Below, in pieces: positions 16,839 to 24,181 of a DNA stretch of 64,000 bases. A program made the translations under genes and the position numbers. The notes under the pieces are model-generated. The model ran no database searches and was not told where the DNA came from. It saw nothing but the letters and a program-made list of their open reading frames with translations. Within the stretch, counting starts at the first letter, position 1, and each line of letters opens with the position of its first letter. Source of the stretch: Anaerolineae bacterium (GTDB lineage: Bacteria; Chloroflexota; Anaerolineae; Aggregatilineales; Phototrophicaceae); the NCBI GenBank assembly GCA_022821805.1, contig JAJECX010000043.1:62001-126000 (forward strand), given 5' to 3'.

Positions 16839-17851
16839 AGAGTGACCGCCTGGCGCGTATCCCAAGACTCGATCGCCGCTTCAATGATGCGCTGAACATG
16901 CAGCCCGTCGGCGCCCGAGGCGTCGATCTTGTCGGGCGCAACGTTCGCCAGATTCTGGTCGACCCAATGGTCAATGCGGGTTTGGAAGGTCTCGCCGAAG
17001 TGGTTCATGCCGCCGTAATACTCGTGACGTTCTGTTGTGCCCTTGAAGCGGGGATAATAGATGAGTTCTTCGCAGGCGTCGCGCAGGAAGAAGCGCCCAT
17101 CCGAGCCGAAGACATCAAGGGTCTCTAGCCCATAGCTGCCGCCGCCCATGCTCGTATGGCCCCAGTTGCCGTCATAACTGCCGCGCAGGTGGCCGATGAT
17201 GCCGTTCTCGTAGAGCAGGTTCACCTGCACGTTGGACCAGATTTTACGCCCTTTGCCCTTTTTGAAAATCGCGTGCACCTGCGTCACGTCCGACTGAGCG
17301 AAATAGCGCATGACGTCGAGCGAGTGCGGGTGCAGCGCGCGCATGTGAAAATGAGGCGATGTCTCATTGGGATTGTTGATCCACATCGTCATATTGATCA
17401 TGTTGACTTCGCCCAGGCGGCCGCGCAGCATCCATTCTTTCGCCAGGGCGGCGGCGGGCGTGAATCGATGGTTGAGGTTGATGCCGTAGCGCAGATTGTT
17501 TTCACGGGCGAGCGCGACCATCTCTTCGGCTTCGGGGACGCGGTTGGAGATTGGCTTTTCACCGAGCACGGGATATCCCGCGGCGAGCAGCTGCATGGTT
17601 GGCGCATAGTGATCGCCGCCATTTTCGGCGCCGGCGGTGGTGACGCTGGCGGCATCAAATTCGACGCCGCTTTCGAGCAGCGTCTGAACCGAATAGAAGC
17701 CTTGACAGCCGAAGGTCTCAGCCGCCTTGTCCGAGCGTTCTTGAAGGATGTCGCAGACGGCGACGACTTCGGCATCTGGATGATTGCTATAACAGCGGCC
17801 GTGATTGTTGCCGATGCCGCCCATGCCAACAATGGCTACGCGAAGGGTCAT
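16835..17851 (-). CDS. Gfo/Idh/MocA family oxidoreductase (copy 1)
   Basis: NAD(P)-dependent dehydrogenase of 338 aa: Rossmann motif VAIVGMGGIGNNHGRCY, catalytic LGEKPISN, substrate-domain blocks GINLNHRFTPAAALAKEW and SPHFHMRALHPHSLDVMRYF, and C-terminal DASGADGLHVQRIIEAAIESW. It is a paralogue of the gene at 14988-16010 and is first in a minus-strand run of oxidoreductase, sulfotransferase, oxidoreductase and zinc-ribbon protein. AAGGAG lies about 9 bases before ATG 17851. Likely acts on a sugar or sugar acid; exact substrate cannot be told. Confidence 0.9.
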   Translation of the reverse strand: MTLRVAIVGMGGIGNNHGRCYSNHPDAEVVAVCDILQERSDKAAETFGCQGFYSVQTLLESGVEFDAASVTTAGAENGGDHYAPTMQLLAAGYPVLGEKPISNRVPEAEEMVALARENNLRYGINLNHRFTPAAALAKEWMLRGRLGEVNMINMTMWINNPNETSPHFHMRALHPHSLDVMRYFAQSDVTQVHAIFKKGKGRKIWSNVQVNLLYENGIIGHLRGSYDGNWGHTSMGGGSYGLETLDVFGSDGRFFLRDACEELIYYPRFKGTTERHEYYGGMNHFGETFQTRIDHWVDQNLANVAPDKIDASGADGLHVQRIIEAAIESWDTRQAVTL

Positions 17852-17871
17852 AATTGGGGTCTCCTTGTTTT

Positions 17872-18023
17872 TCGCGGGCGACCCAGTGGGTTGCCCCTAC
17901 AGATTTCGCATTTTGCGGGCGAGTGAACGGGTCGCACCCACAGTTTAGCTTTACGCGGGCGACTCACAGAATCGCCCCTACAAATATGTTTTGCGGACGT
18001 TTTACGAAGCGCCCCCACAAGGC
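17872..18023. repeat. Tandem array of four degenerate family A hairpin units
   Basis: Four units start near 17874, 17915, 17955 and 17992 (spacing 41, 40 and 37 bp), each of the form TTTNGCGGGCGA..., short loop, ...CGCCCCTACAnAT. Unit 1 is GGGCGACCC-AGT-GGGTTGCCC; unit 3 is GGGCGACTC-ACA-GAATCGCCC. Units 2 and 4 are eroded. With the family B element that follows, it fills the 390-bp gap between the oxidoreductase and sulfatase genes; no gene is seen there. Confidence 0.7.
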
Positions 18024-18055
18024 TTGTCCGCTATTGACGGCATGGCGCTTTAATG

Positions 18056-18173
18056 TGCCCCCATCCCCCGGCCCCTTCCCCCACAAGGAGGGAAGGGGAG
18101 CTAAGGATTCCGAGATTCGCACATATAAGCCCCTCCTTCTTTATGGGGGAGGGGTTTGGGGTGGGGGTTTAGC
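18056..18173. repeat. Family B G/C-tract element
   Basis: Contains two hairpins: CCCCTTCCC ... GGGAAGGGG (18072-18098) and CCCCTCC ... GGAGGGG (18130-18154). It is bordered by GCCCCCATCCCCC and GGGGTGGGGGTTTA, which are roughly inverted copies. The element at 26128 has the same organisation. Confidence 0.65.
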
Positions 18174-18241
18174 GCCGAGCATTTCATCAAAAAGTTCAAT
18201 TCCCCATAGTAGCGGCCAAGCCCTACAGATTTATGTTTGCA

Positions 18242-19651
18242 CTACTCTTCTTCGCGTGATTGGGCTTGCAATTTGATCGCTTTGTTGACATCGCCAATGT
18301 ATAAGGTGTCGTAAGCCTGCTGCGATGTCTTGAAGGCGCCGACGCCTTTGTGGCCGTGCCAGTCGCCTTGGGTGAGCATCGGATTGGTCAAGCCGGTTTC
18401 GGCTTCGCGCTTTTTGATCCAGGCATCCATTCTCGCCCGCAGCGCTTCGACGACATCGGGCCGCTCATCCGCCAGGTTGTGGTCTTCGTTCGGATCTTCC
18501 ACCAGGTTGTAGAGTTCAATCGGCGGCCTGAAGTGGAAATCCGGCTCGAGCGCGACCATCAGCTTCCAACCCGGTGTGCGCCAGCCGTGCTTGCGCATCC
18601 AGGTGCACTCGGTGATATAGAATTCGCTGTCAAATGATGGGACTTCTCCGTCCACCATCGCCATCAGGCTTTGACCGTCAAATTGGTAGCCGTCGTCGGC
18701 GGCTCGATCTGCCAGACCAGCCAGGTCGAGCAGGGTGGGCAACAGGTCCTTGTGTTGATTGAAGCCGCTGAGGCGCATTCCGGCTGGCATTCGATCCGGA
18801 TAGCGAATGATCAGCGGGACGTGCAGGACGTTGTCAAAGATGCCGTGGTGGTCGAAAAAGATGTCGTGGTCGTAGAGCGTCTCGCCGTGGTCGCCGTTGA
18901 GGGCGACGATTGTATTGTCGGCGATGCCCATGCTTTCAAGCGCTTCAAAGATCGACTGAATGCAGGCGTCCATGTAGGCGACGGCGCCATCATATTGGGC
19001 GATGATGTAATCTTTGTCGCTGACGCCGGGCGGCATCCAGGATTTGAAGAAGTCGCGGAAGGGCTTGAAGGCGAGCACCGGGTCCATTGAGCGATTGTCC
19101 GGGTCGCATTCGTCGCCGTGGAAAAACATGCGCTCGTAAGGTTCCGGCGGCAGGTAGGGCGGGTGCGGGTCCATGTGCCGCGTCGTGACGAACCAAGGCT
19201 GCCCGCTGGCATGGAGCCGCTCCAGCTCGGGTATCAAGGCATCGTTGAGGTTCTGCGCTTTGGGGCTGCGGCCCGTCGCATAACTGCCCCAGCCATCAAA
19301 CTCCAAATAGTTGTCGAAGCCGCGTGAGCTGGGATTGCCTTTGAAGCCGACTGATGTCGTGTTGTAGCCATAGCGCCGGAGAATCTCGGCCGCAGTTGGC
19401 GCTTCGGGCCGCAGCGGACCCTGATGGCGCAGCGCCACCACCTGCGTGCCAAAGCAGTCGCGCCCGGTAAGCATGGAGGCGTAGGCGGGCGTGGTCGGGA
19501 TGTGCGCGCTGAATGTATTTTCGAAGAGGGCGCCGGATTTGGCGAAGCGGTCGATATGGGGCGTGGTCAGGCGGTTGTATCCATAGCAGGACATGTGGTC
19601 GGCGCGGATGGAGTCAATGGCGATTAGCAAGATATTTGGGTTATCGGGCAC
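18242..19651 (-). CDS. Sulfatase-fold hydrolase with Thr at the formylglycine position
   Basis: Alkaline-phosphatase-superfamily protein of 469 aa, probably cytoplasmic (no signal peptide). N-terminal metal region ILLIAIDSIRADHMSCYGY (D13, D18); second metal region NGDHGETLYDHDIFFDHHG. Sulfatases carry CXPXR or SXPXR, where Cys/Ser becomes formylglycine; here residues 53-57 are TTPAY, so both the Cys/Ser (T53) and the Arg (Y57) are changed, while the following LTGR is kept. A sulfatase mechanism is therefore doubtful; phosphodiesterase, phosphonate hydrolase or phosphotransferase chemistry with Thr as nucleophile is possible. Contrast with the canonical sulfatase at 32142-33476. Confidence 0.8.
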   Translation of the reverse strand: MPDNPNILLIAIDSIRADHMSCYGYNRLTTPHIDRFAKSGALFENTFSAHIPTTPAYASMLTGRDCFGTQVVALRHQGPLRPEAPTAAEILRRYGYNTTSVGFKGNPSSRGFDNYLEFDGWGSYATGRSPKAQNLNDALIPELERLHASGQPWFVTTRHMDPHPPYLPPEPYERMFFHGDECDPDNRSMDPVLAFKPFRDFFKSWMPPGVSDKDYIIAQYDGAVAYMDACIQSIFEALESMGIADNTIVALNGDHGETLYDHDIFFDHHGIFDNVLHVPLIIRYPDRMPAGMRLSGFNQHKDLLPTLLDLAGLADRAADDGYQFDGQSLMAMVDGEVPSFDSEFYITECTWMRKHGWRTPGWKLMVALEPDFHFRPPIELYNLVEDPNEDHNLADERPDVVEALRARMDAWIKKREAETGLTNPMLTQGDWHGHKGVGAFKTSQQAYDTLYIGDVNKAIKLQAQSREEE

Positions 19652-19710
19652 GGGCTATACTCCTTTTATCGCGGGGAAGTCTACCATAGGCGCTTACGGG
19701 GCGCTATAGA

Positions 19711-19802
19711 TTCGACAACAAGCCATTAAGTTAGCCATTCTCGCGCGATTTCGCAAGCATGGGAAACGTGTTTTTTGCGAAGTCTATATTCTGCGTTACA
19801 CT
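19711..19802 (+). promoter_or_regulatory. Duplicated upstream control region, copy A
   Basis: TTCGACAACAAGCCATTAAG ... TTAGCCATTCTCGCGCGA (19711-19748) matches 24001-24038 in front of the second binding-protein gene with few changes. A candidate promoter follows: TTGCGA (19775-19780), 16 bp, TACACT (19797-19802), at the same relative positions as TTGCAA/TACTAT in copy B. The shared block upstream of -35 may be an activator or repressor site. Confidence 0.5.
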
Positions 19803-19885
19803 ATGCTTGCGATTGTCCATACCGGGCAAGCTGGGGCGCCAATCGAGCGCTCCTGAATATTGCGCTTTTAGTAAGGAGTTTTGCA

Positions 19886-21785
19886 ATGAAAAGGAAGCTT
19901 TTCTCTCTCTCTCTCTCTCTTGTTGGTAGTGTTTTCTTTACCAAGTTTTGTCGGGGTAGCTCAGCTGCCAGTCGATGTGCCGCGTGAAGAGGTTTTTGTT
20001 GTCGATGTGATCATCACTGCGCCAGTGCCTCATAACCACAACTTCTGGATCACAGGACCGCATCCGCTCGTTACCCATGCCATAATGATGGAAACGCTGT
20101 GGATTCGGGATCAGGAAACCGGCGAACGCGTTATGGGCGCCGCTATATCTGACCCGATGTACAATGATGACTTCACCCAGATGAGTGTTGAACTGCGGGA
20201 CAATATCTATTGGAGCGATGGCGTTCAATTCACAGCCGACGATCTGATCTTTACCGTGGAGACGCTCAAAGCCACGCCCGGACTGAACGCCAGAGGCTGG
20301 CACGCGAACCTGAACAAGTCGATGGCTTCGGTGGAGAAAACGGGCGATTTCAGCGTCACCTTCCATCTGACCGAGCCGACGCCGCGTTTCCATTCCCTTT
20401 TGGAGGCCCGCTGGGGCGCCATCTACATGATGCCCAAACATGTGTTTGAGAACATCGACGATCTGCCGGCTTACACCTATACGGATGGTCCCTACCTGGG
20501 CGCCTACCTCCCAGTGGAGGAGGACCCCAGCGGGGTTTGGCAACTGTTTGTCCGGCGCGATGATTGGGAACGGTCGCCGGCCGGTATCATCACCGGCAAC
20601 CCGGGACCGAAGTATATTCTGGAGATCAACTATGGCGGCCCGGACAGAAAAGTGATTGCCATGTCCCGCGGCGAATTGGACGTCTATTACGATTCGGATT
20701 TCGAGTCATTCCAGAGCACGCTCGAAACGGCGCCGGCCGCTCGTTCATGGTATGCGGGCTTCCCCTGGGGGTATATGGGTGAAGTCAGCACGCGGGAGTT
20801 AATCTTCAACTTCGGATCGGAAACTCAGCCTTGGTTCCATGAAAAGGATGTGCGCTGGGCGCTGGCATTGGCGCTGGATATCCAGGCAGTAGTGACTGAT
20901 TACATGGGCGGCACCGCTAAGTTGACCAACATGCCAGTGCCAACCACACCGGCTTTGACCGCCATTTATCATGACCCGATGGAAGAATGGTTCCAGAATC
21001 TGGAGATCGAGATCGAAGAGGGCGTGATGTACAAGCCCTACGATGCCACGATCCCCGATCAGATCGCCGCCTGGGCGGAATCTGAGGGCTACGAAGTTCC
21101 GGGTGATACGCGCGCTGTATTCGGTTCCGGTTGGTGGGCTCACGCGCCGGATGTGGCTGACCGTCTGCTGATGAAGCACGGTTTCAGCCGTGATGATGGC
21201 GGCAATTGGCTGACGCCAGACGGCAATCCCTGGGAACTCGAAGTCCTCAGCGATACAACTTCGGTTCAGCAGTTCCATTTCGGGAATGCGGCGGCCGATA
21301 TGTGGAAAGACTTCGGCATCGATACTAGCCTGGCGGCGCACGAACGCACACTATATACGTCGACCAATGAGACTGGGCAGTTCGACATCTCCGGCGATTG
21401 GTTCTCTTTCACCCTCGTAGATGGTGATGCCTGGCCGGTGTTCAACATCTTTCACCCTGACTTGGTTGTTCCGGTTGGGGAGGATACACGCACCACCGGC
21501 GGCCATGCGACGCGCCTGACAGATCCGAAGATCGGTGAATTTATCGATGCCATGGTGTCCATCGGTCCCGATGACCCGAGTAGCTTCGAGCTGACTACGG
21601 AGATGTTGAAGTATTGGGTTGAGAATATGTACTCGATACCCATCGTCGCCTTCAACAAATTCGTCACCTGGGATGAGCGCTATTGGACCGGTTTCCCGAC
21701 CTTTGAGAACCCTTCGTCCATGCCCTTGTACTGGTTCATGGGCGGCAAGCTGACTTTCCAGAATCTGAAACCGGTCGATTCATAA
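19886..21785 (+). CDS. Family 5 solute-binding protein, out of frame at a (CT)9 tract
   Basis: Extracellular peptide- or oligosaccharide-binding component of an Opp/Dpp-type ABC importer. ATG 19886 has a good ribosome site (TAAGGAG, 19872-19878) and starts MKRKLFSLSLSL, but the reading frame after the CT tract (19903-19920) does not match the rest, whose continuous frame begins at about 19920. Adding one CT (or losing two) would give a complete signal peptide ...SLLLVVFSLPSFVGVAQ and a protein of 633 aa. The mature part has SBP family 5 blocks (MYNDDFTQMSVELRDNIYWSDG, FTADDLIFTVE). It is paralogous to the intact gene at 24182-26119. Either a phase-variable gene caught off, or a sequence error in the tract. 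Confidence 0.85.
19903..19920 (+). repeat. (CT)9 microsatellite in the signal-peptide codons
   Basis: Nine CT dinucleotides in codons 6-12 after ATG 19886. Ten or seven repeats would be in frame with the downstream coding region; nine are not. The paralogue at 24182 has no such tract. Confidence 0.9.
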
Positions 21786-21845
21786 TACAGTGGGCGAGCC
21801 CGAATTTCGGTTCGCAAGTGATGTAGCGTGAGTGGTAGCGTGAGT

Positions 21846-21872
21846 GGAGGAAGGGCTTCGGACTCTTCCTCC
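21846..21872 (+). terminator. Hairpin after binding-protein gene A
   Basis: GGAGGAAG (21846-21853) pairs perfectly with CTTCCTCC (21865-21872). The loop contains C(TTCG)G, an unusually stable tetraloop. Only a weak T-run follows, so partial termination or mRNA 3' protection, favouring excess binding protein over permease, is plausible. Confidence 0.55.
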
Positions 21873-21892
21873 TTCAATGCTATCGAAAGCCG

Positions 21893-22028
21893 TAGGGGCG
21901 AGAGTCGGTAAGGGGCTACGCTACCCGTTGTTCGCCCCAATAAACATCTGTTCGCTAGGTTGGGCGAGTCACCGCCTCGCCCCTACATGGAACCATTAAG
22001 AGTCGCCGCCTCGCCCCTACATGGAACC
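21893..22028. repeat. Family A repeat cluster before permease gene A1
   Basis: A degenerate composite starting GTAGGGGCGA (21893) is followed by two hairpin copies sharing a 29-bp direct repeat (21966-21994 and 22000-22028, one mismatch) that ends CGCCTCGCCCCTACATGGAA. The first is GGGCGAGTC-ACC-GCCTCGCCC. A 12-bp tandem GTAGCGTGAGTG pair lies at about 21825-21848. Confidence 0.6.
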
Positions 22029-22053
22029 TACTTAGTTTGACACGACTTCGCTC

Positions 22054-23052
22054 ATGACACTGCTTAAAGAATTCATATTGCCTCGTTTTGTCCAATGGCT
22101 CATCGTCATTTTCGTTGGCGTCACGATTACCTTTATCATCCCTCGCTTGTCGCCGGTCAATCCGGTAAATGAAGCTCTGGCGCGTGTGCAGATGTACCAG
22201 AATATAGACCCCGAGGCCGTGCAAGTAATGCGTGCGACCTTGCTTGATCTATACGGGCTGGAAGGCAGCGTTCTGGAACAATATGTCAACTTCTGGAAAC
22301 GCGTCCTCAAGGGTGATCTGGGTCCGTCCCTTGCCTCTTTCCCGCTGTCGGTCAATCAATTGATCGGCGTAAGCATTGGCTGGACGATTGGTTTGCTCGG
22401 CACGTCAATTCTCATCGCCTGGACGCTGGGTGTGATTCTCGGCTCGCTGGCAGGCTACTACCCGAACCGTTGGTGGTCGGAAGGATTGGAGAAATCGCTG
22501 ATCACCGTTTACCCGGTGCCGTATTACATACTGGCTTTTGTATTGCTGATGGCTTTCACGTTTTATCTCCCGATCTTCCCGCTTATCGGCGGGGCGCGCG
22601 GTACTGCGGCTTTCACCTGGGAATACATCAGCAGTGTCCTGCATCATGGTTTCTTGCCGGCTCTGTCCATTGTCATTGGCGCTACCGCCCATCGCTTCAT
22701 TATGTCCAAAGCCCTTACGACGACCGAAAAATCCAGCGATTATGTGCAGTACGCGCAGATGGCGGCGCTGCCAGAACGCAAAATTTTGCTGTTTTACGTC
22801 GCACGAAACACGCTCTTGCCCCAGGTGACGGACTTGAGCTTGTCTTTGGGAGCGCTTTTTGGCGGCGCGCTCATCGCCGAATTCGTATTTGGTTATCCGG
22901 GGATTGGCACGACGATGTATACCGCCATCAACAACGGCGACTATAACGCGATTATGGGCATCACGTTGCTGTCAATTGTGGGCATTGCGACGGCTTCACT
23001 GCTCATCGACCTCATGTACCCCTTGATTGATCCCCGTGTCCGCTATCGTTAG
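22054..23052 (+). CDS. Opp/Dpp-type ABC permease, DppB-like (copy A)
   Basis: Inner-membrane permease of 332 aa with an N-terminal membrane helix (WLIVIFVGVTITFIIPRL), a long extracytoplasmic segment, then five helices typical of the DppB/OppB group. The cytoplasmic coupling loop is seen around ALTTTEKSSDYVQYAQMAALPERKI, ending with the VTDLSLSLGALFGGALIAE and YPGIG blocks. It has the same length as the paralogue at 26271-27269. It forms operon A with the binding protein upstream and permease A2, 5 bp downstream. No ATPase follows in this copy, so it must borrow one. Confidence 0.92.
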   Translation: MTLLKEFILPRFVQWLIVIFVGVTITFIIPRLSPVNPVNEALARVQMYQNIDPEAVQVMRATLLDLYGLEGSVLEQYVNFWKRVLKGDLGPSLASFPLSVNQLIGVSIGWTIGLLGTSILIAWTLGVILGSLAGYYPNRWWSEGLEKSLITVYPVPYYILAFVLLMAFTFYLPIFPLIGGARGTAAFTWEYISSVLHHGFLPALSIVIGATAHRFIMSKALTTTEKSSDYVQYAQMAALPERKILLFYVARNTLLPQVTDLSLSLGALFGGALIAEFVFGYPGIGTTMYTAINNGDYNAIMGITLLSIVGIATASLLIDLMYPLIDPRVRYR

Positions 23053-23057
23053 TTTAT

Positions 23058-23936
23058 ATGGCGAGTGATGTGCTAAGAGCTACGATAAGAGACCTCTTTC
23101 GTTTCAGCTTATCGTTCCGTTTCGGTTCGATTATCCTGATGTTTGTCGGCATTCTTTTGCTGCTTTCGTTTTTCTCTCCATTTGAATCGGATGACCGGCG
23201 CGTTGTGCCGCGCAATAAACCGCCATCACAAGAATTCATTTTAGGCACAACCGGCAATGGGCAGGATGGCTTCTGGCTCCTGACCTTTGCGATCCGCAAC
23301 ACCTTGATGGTATCGGGTCTGGCGGTGCTAATCGGACGCAGTATTGCCGTCATGTTGGGGATGATTACCGGTTATCTCGGCGGTAAGACCGACCGGGTCA
23401 TATCCTCGATAGTGGATAGCATCATCGTCATTCCGCGACTGCCCTTGCTCATTCTGATCGCGGCGATTTTGCAAGGCGAGATGACTGTGCTGTCGCTTGC
23501 CTTGTTGCTCGGCATTCTGGACTGGGCGCATCCCTCCAAGCGTTACCGCGCAATGATTTTGTCCCTGCGTGAGCGTGAATTCACCCATACGGCGATCTTC
23601 TCCGGCATGAATGCGGTAAAAGTGGTGGTGCAAGAGCATTTGCCATTTTTGATCCCGCTGCTGCTGGCTGATGCTGTGGCTGGCTTTCTCTGGGCGATTG
23701 GTATGGAGGTGACGCTATCCGTTCTGGGTCTGAGCGACCTGTCGGCGCCCAGCATCGGCACCTTGATCTTTTGGGGCAACTATCATCACGCTTTGCTGAG
23801 AGGCCGTGTCTGGATTCTGGCGGCGCCGATTGCGGCATCGGTATTGATGGTGGTCGGCTTTTATCTGGTATCGCTGTCGCTGAGCGAATATCTTGATCCA
23901 AGAACCCGACTCAGCCGCTTGACAATGGAAGAATAG
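23058..23936 (+). CDS. Opp/Dpp-type ABC permease, DppC-like (copy A)
   Basis: Second permease subunit, 292 aa. N-terminal helix FGSIILMFVGILLLLSFF, extracytoplasmic loop, the conserved entry LGTTGNGQDGFWLLTFAIRN (DppC-type proteins usually read GTDxxGRD here), then membrane helices and the coupling loop LREREFTHTAIFSGMNAVKVV, ending YLDPRTRLSRL. It starts 5 bp after permease A1. It is paralogous to 27279-28202 and shorter at the C-terminus. Confidence 0.92.
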   Translation: MASDVLRATIRDLFRFSLSFRFGSIILMFVGILLLLSFFSPFESDDRRVVPRNKPPSQEFILGTTGNGQDGFWLLTFAIRNTLMVSGLAVLIGRSIAVMLGMITGYLGGKTDRVISSIVDSIIVIPRLPLLILIAAILQGEMTVLSLALLLGILDWAHPSKRYRAMILSLREREFTHTAIFSGMNAVKVVVQEHLPFLIPLLLADAVAGFLWAIGMEVTLSVLGLSDLSAPSIGTLIFWGNYHHALLRGRVWILAAPIAASVLMVVGFYLVSLSLSEYLDPRTRLSRLTMEE

Positions 23937-24000
23937 CTTCGCGTCGGTTATTGTCGAGGCTAAGGATCTGAAAGCCTAAGGCGCTAGTCGATGCTGCAGA

Positions 24001-24092
24001 TTCGACTGCAAGCCAATAAGTTAGCTATTCTCGCGCGAATTGGCAAGTTCGGAAAACCGATTACTTGCAATGTCGCGATTCTGCGCTACTAT
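24001..24092 (+). promoter_or_regulatory. Duplicated upstream control region, copy B
   Basis: TTCGACTGCAAGCCAATAAG ... TTAGCTATTCTCGCGCGA (24001-24038), then TTGCAA (24065-24070), 16 bp, TACTAT (24087-24092). It aligns without gaps in its first part to copy A at 19711, and the ribosome sites (TAAGGAG) are also shared. Retention of both blocks suggests a common regulator for the two operons. Confidence 0.5.
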
Positions 24093-24181
24093 ATGCGCTG
24101 CGATTGCCCGTTTTGGGCTAGATGGAGTGCTGTTCACGCACTCCTGCGTATTTCGTTCCATTAAGTTAAGGAGTCTTAGGA

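Noticed and set aside
17872..18023. CRISPR array
   Set aside because: Units are hairpins that differ from each other, with no constant repeat and unique spacers, and no cas genes are present.
17854..18276. 140-codon plus-strand open frame across the repeat block
   Set aside because: Its sequence is only the translation of hairpin repeats (recurring VAPT-like phrases), not a gene.
19886..21785. Simple dead pseudogene for binding protein A
   Set aside because: Only the CT tract breaks the frame; the remaining 620 codons are intact, so phase variation or a tract-length error is more likely than decay.
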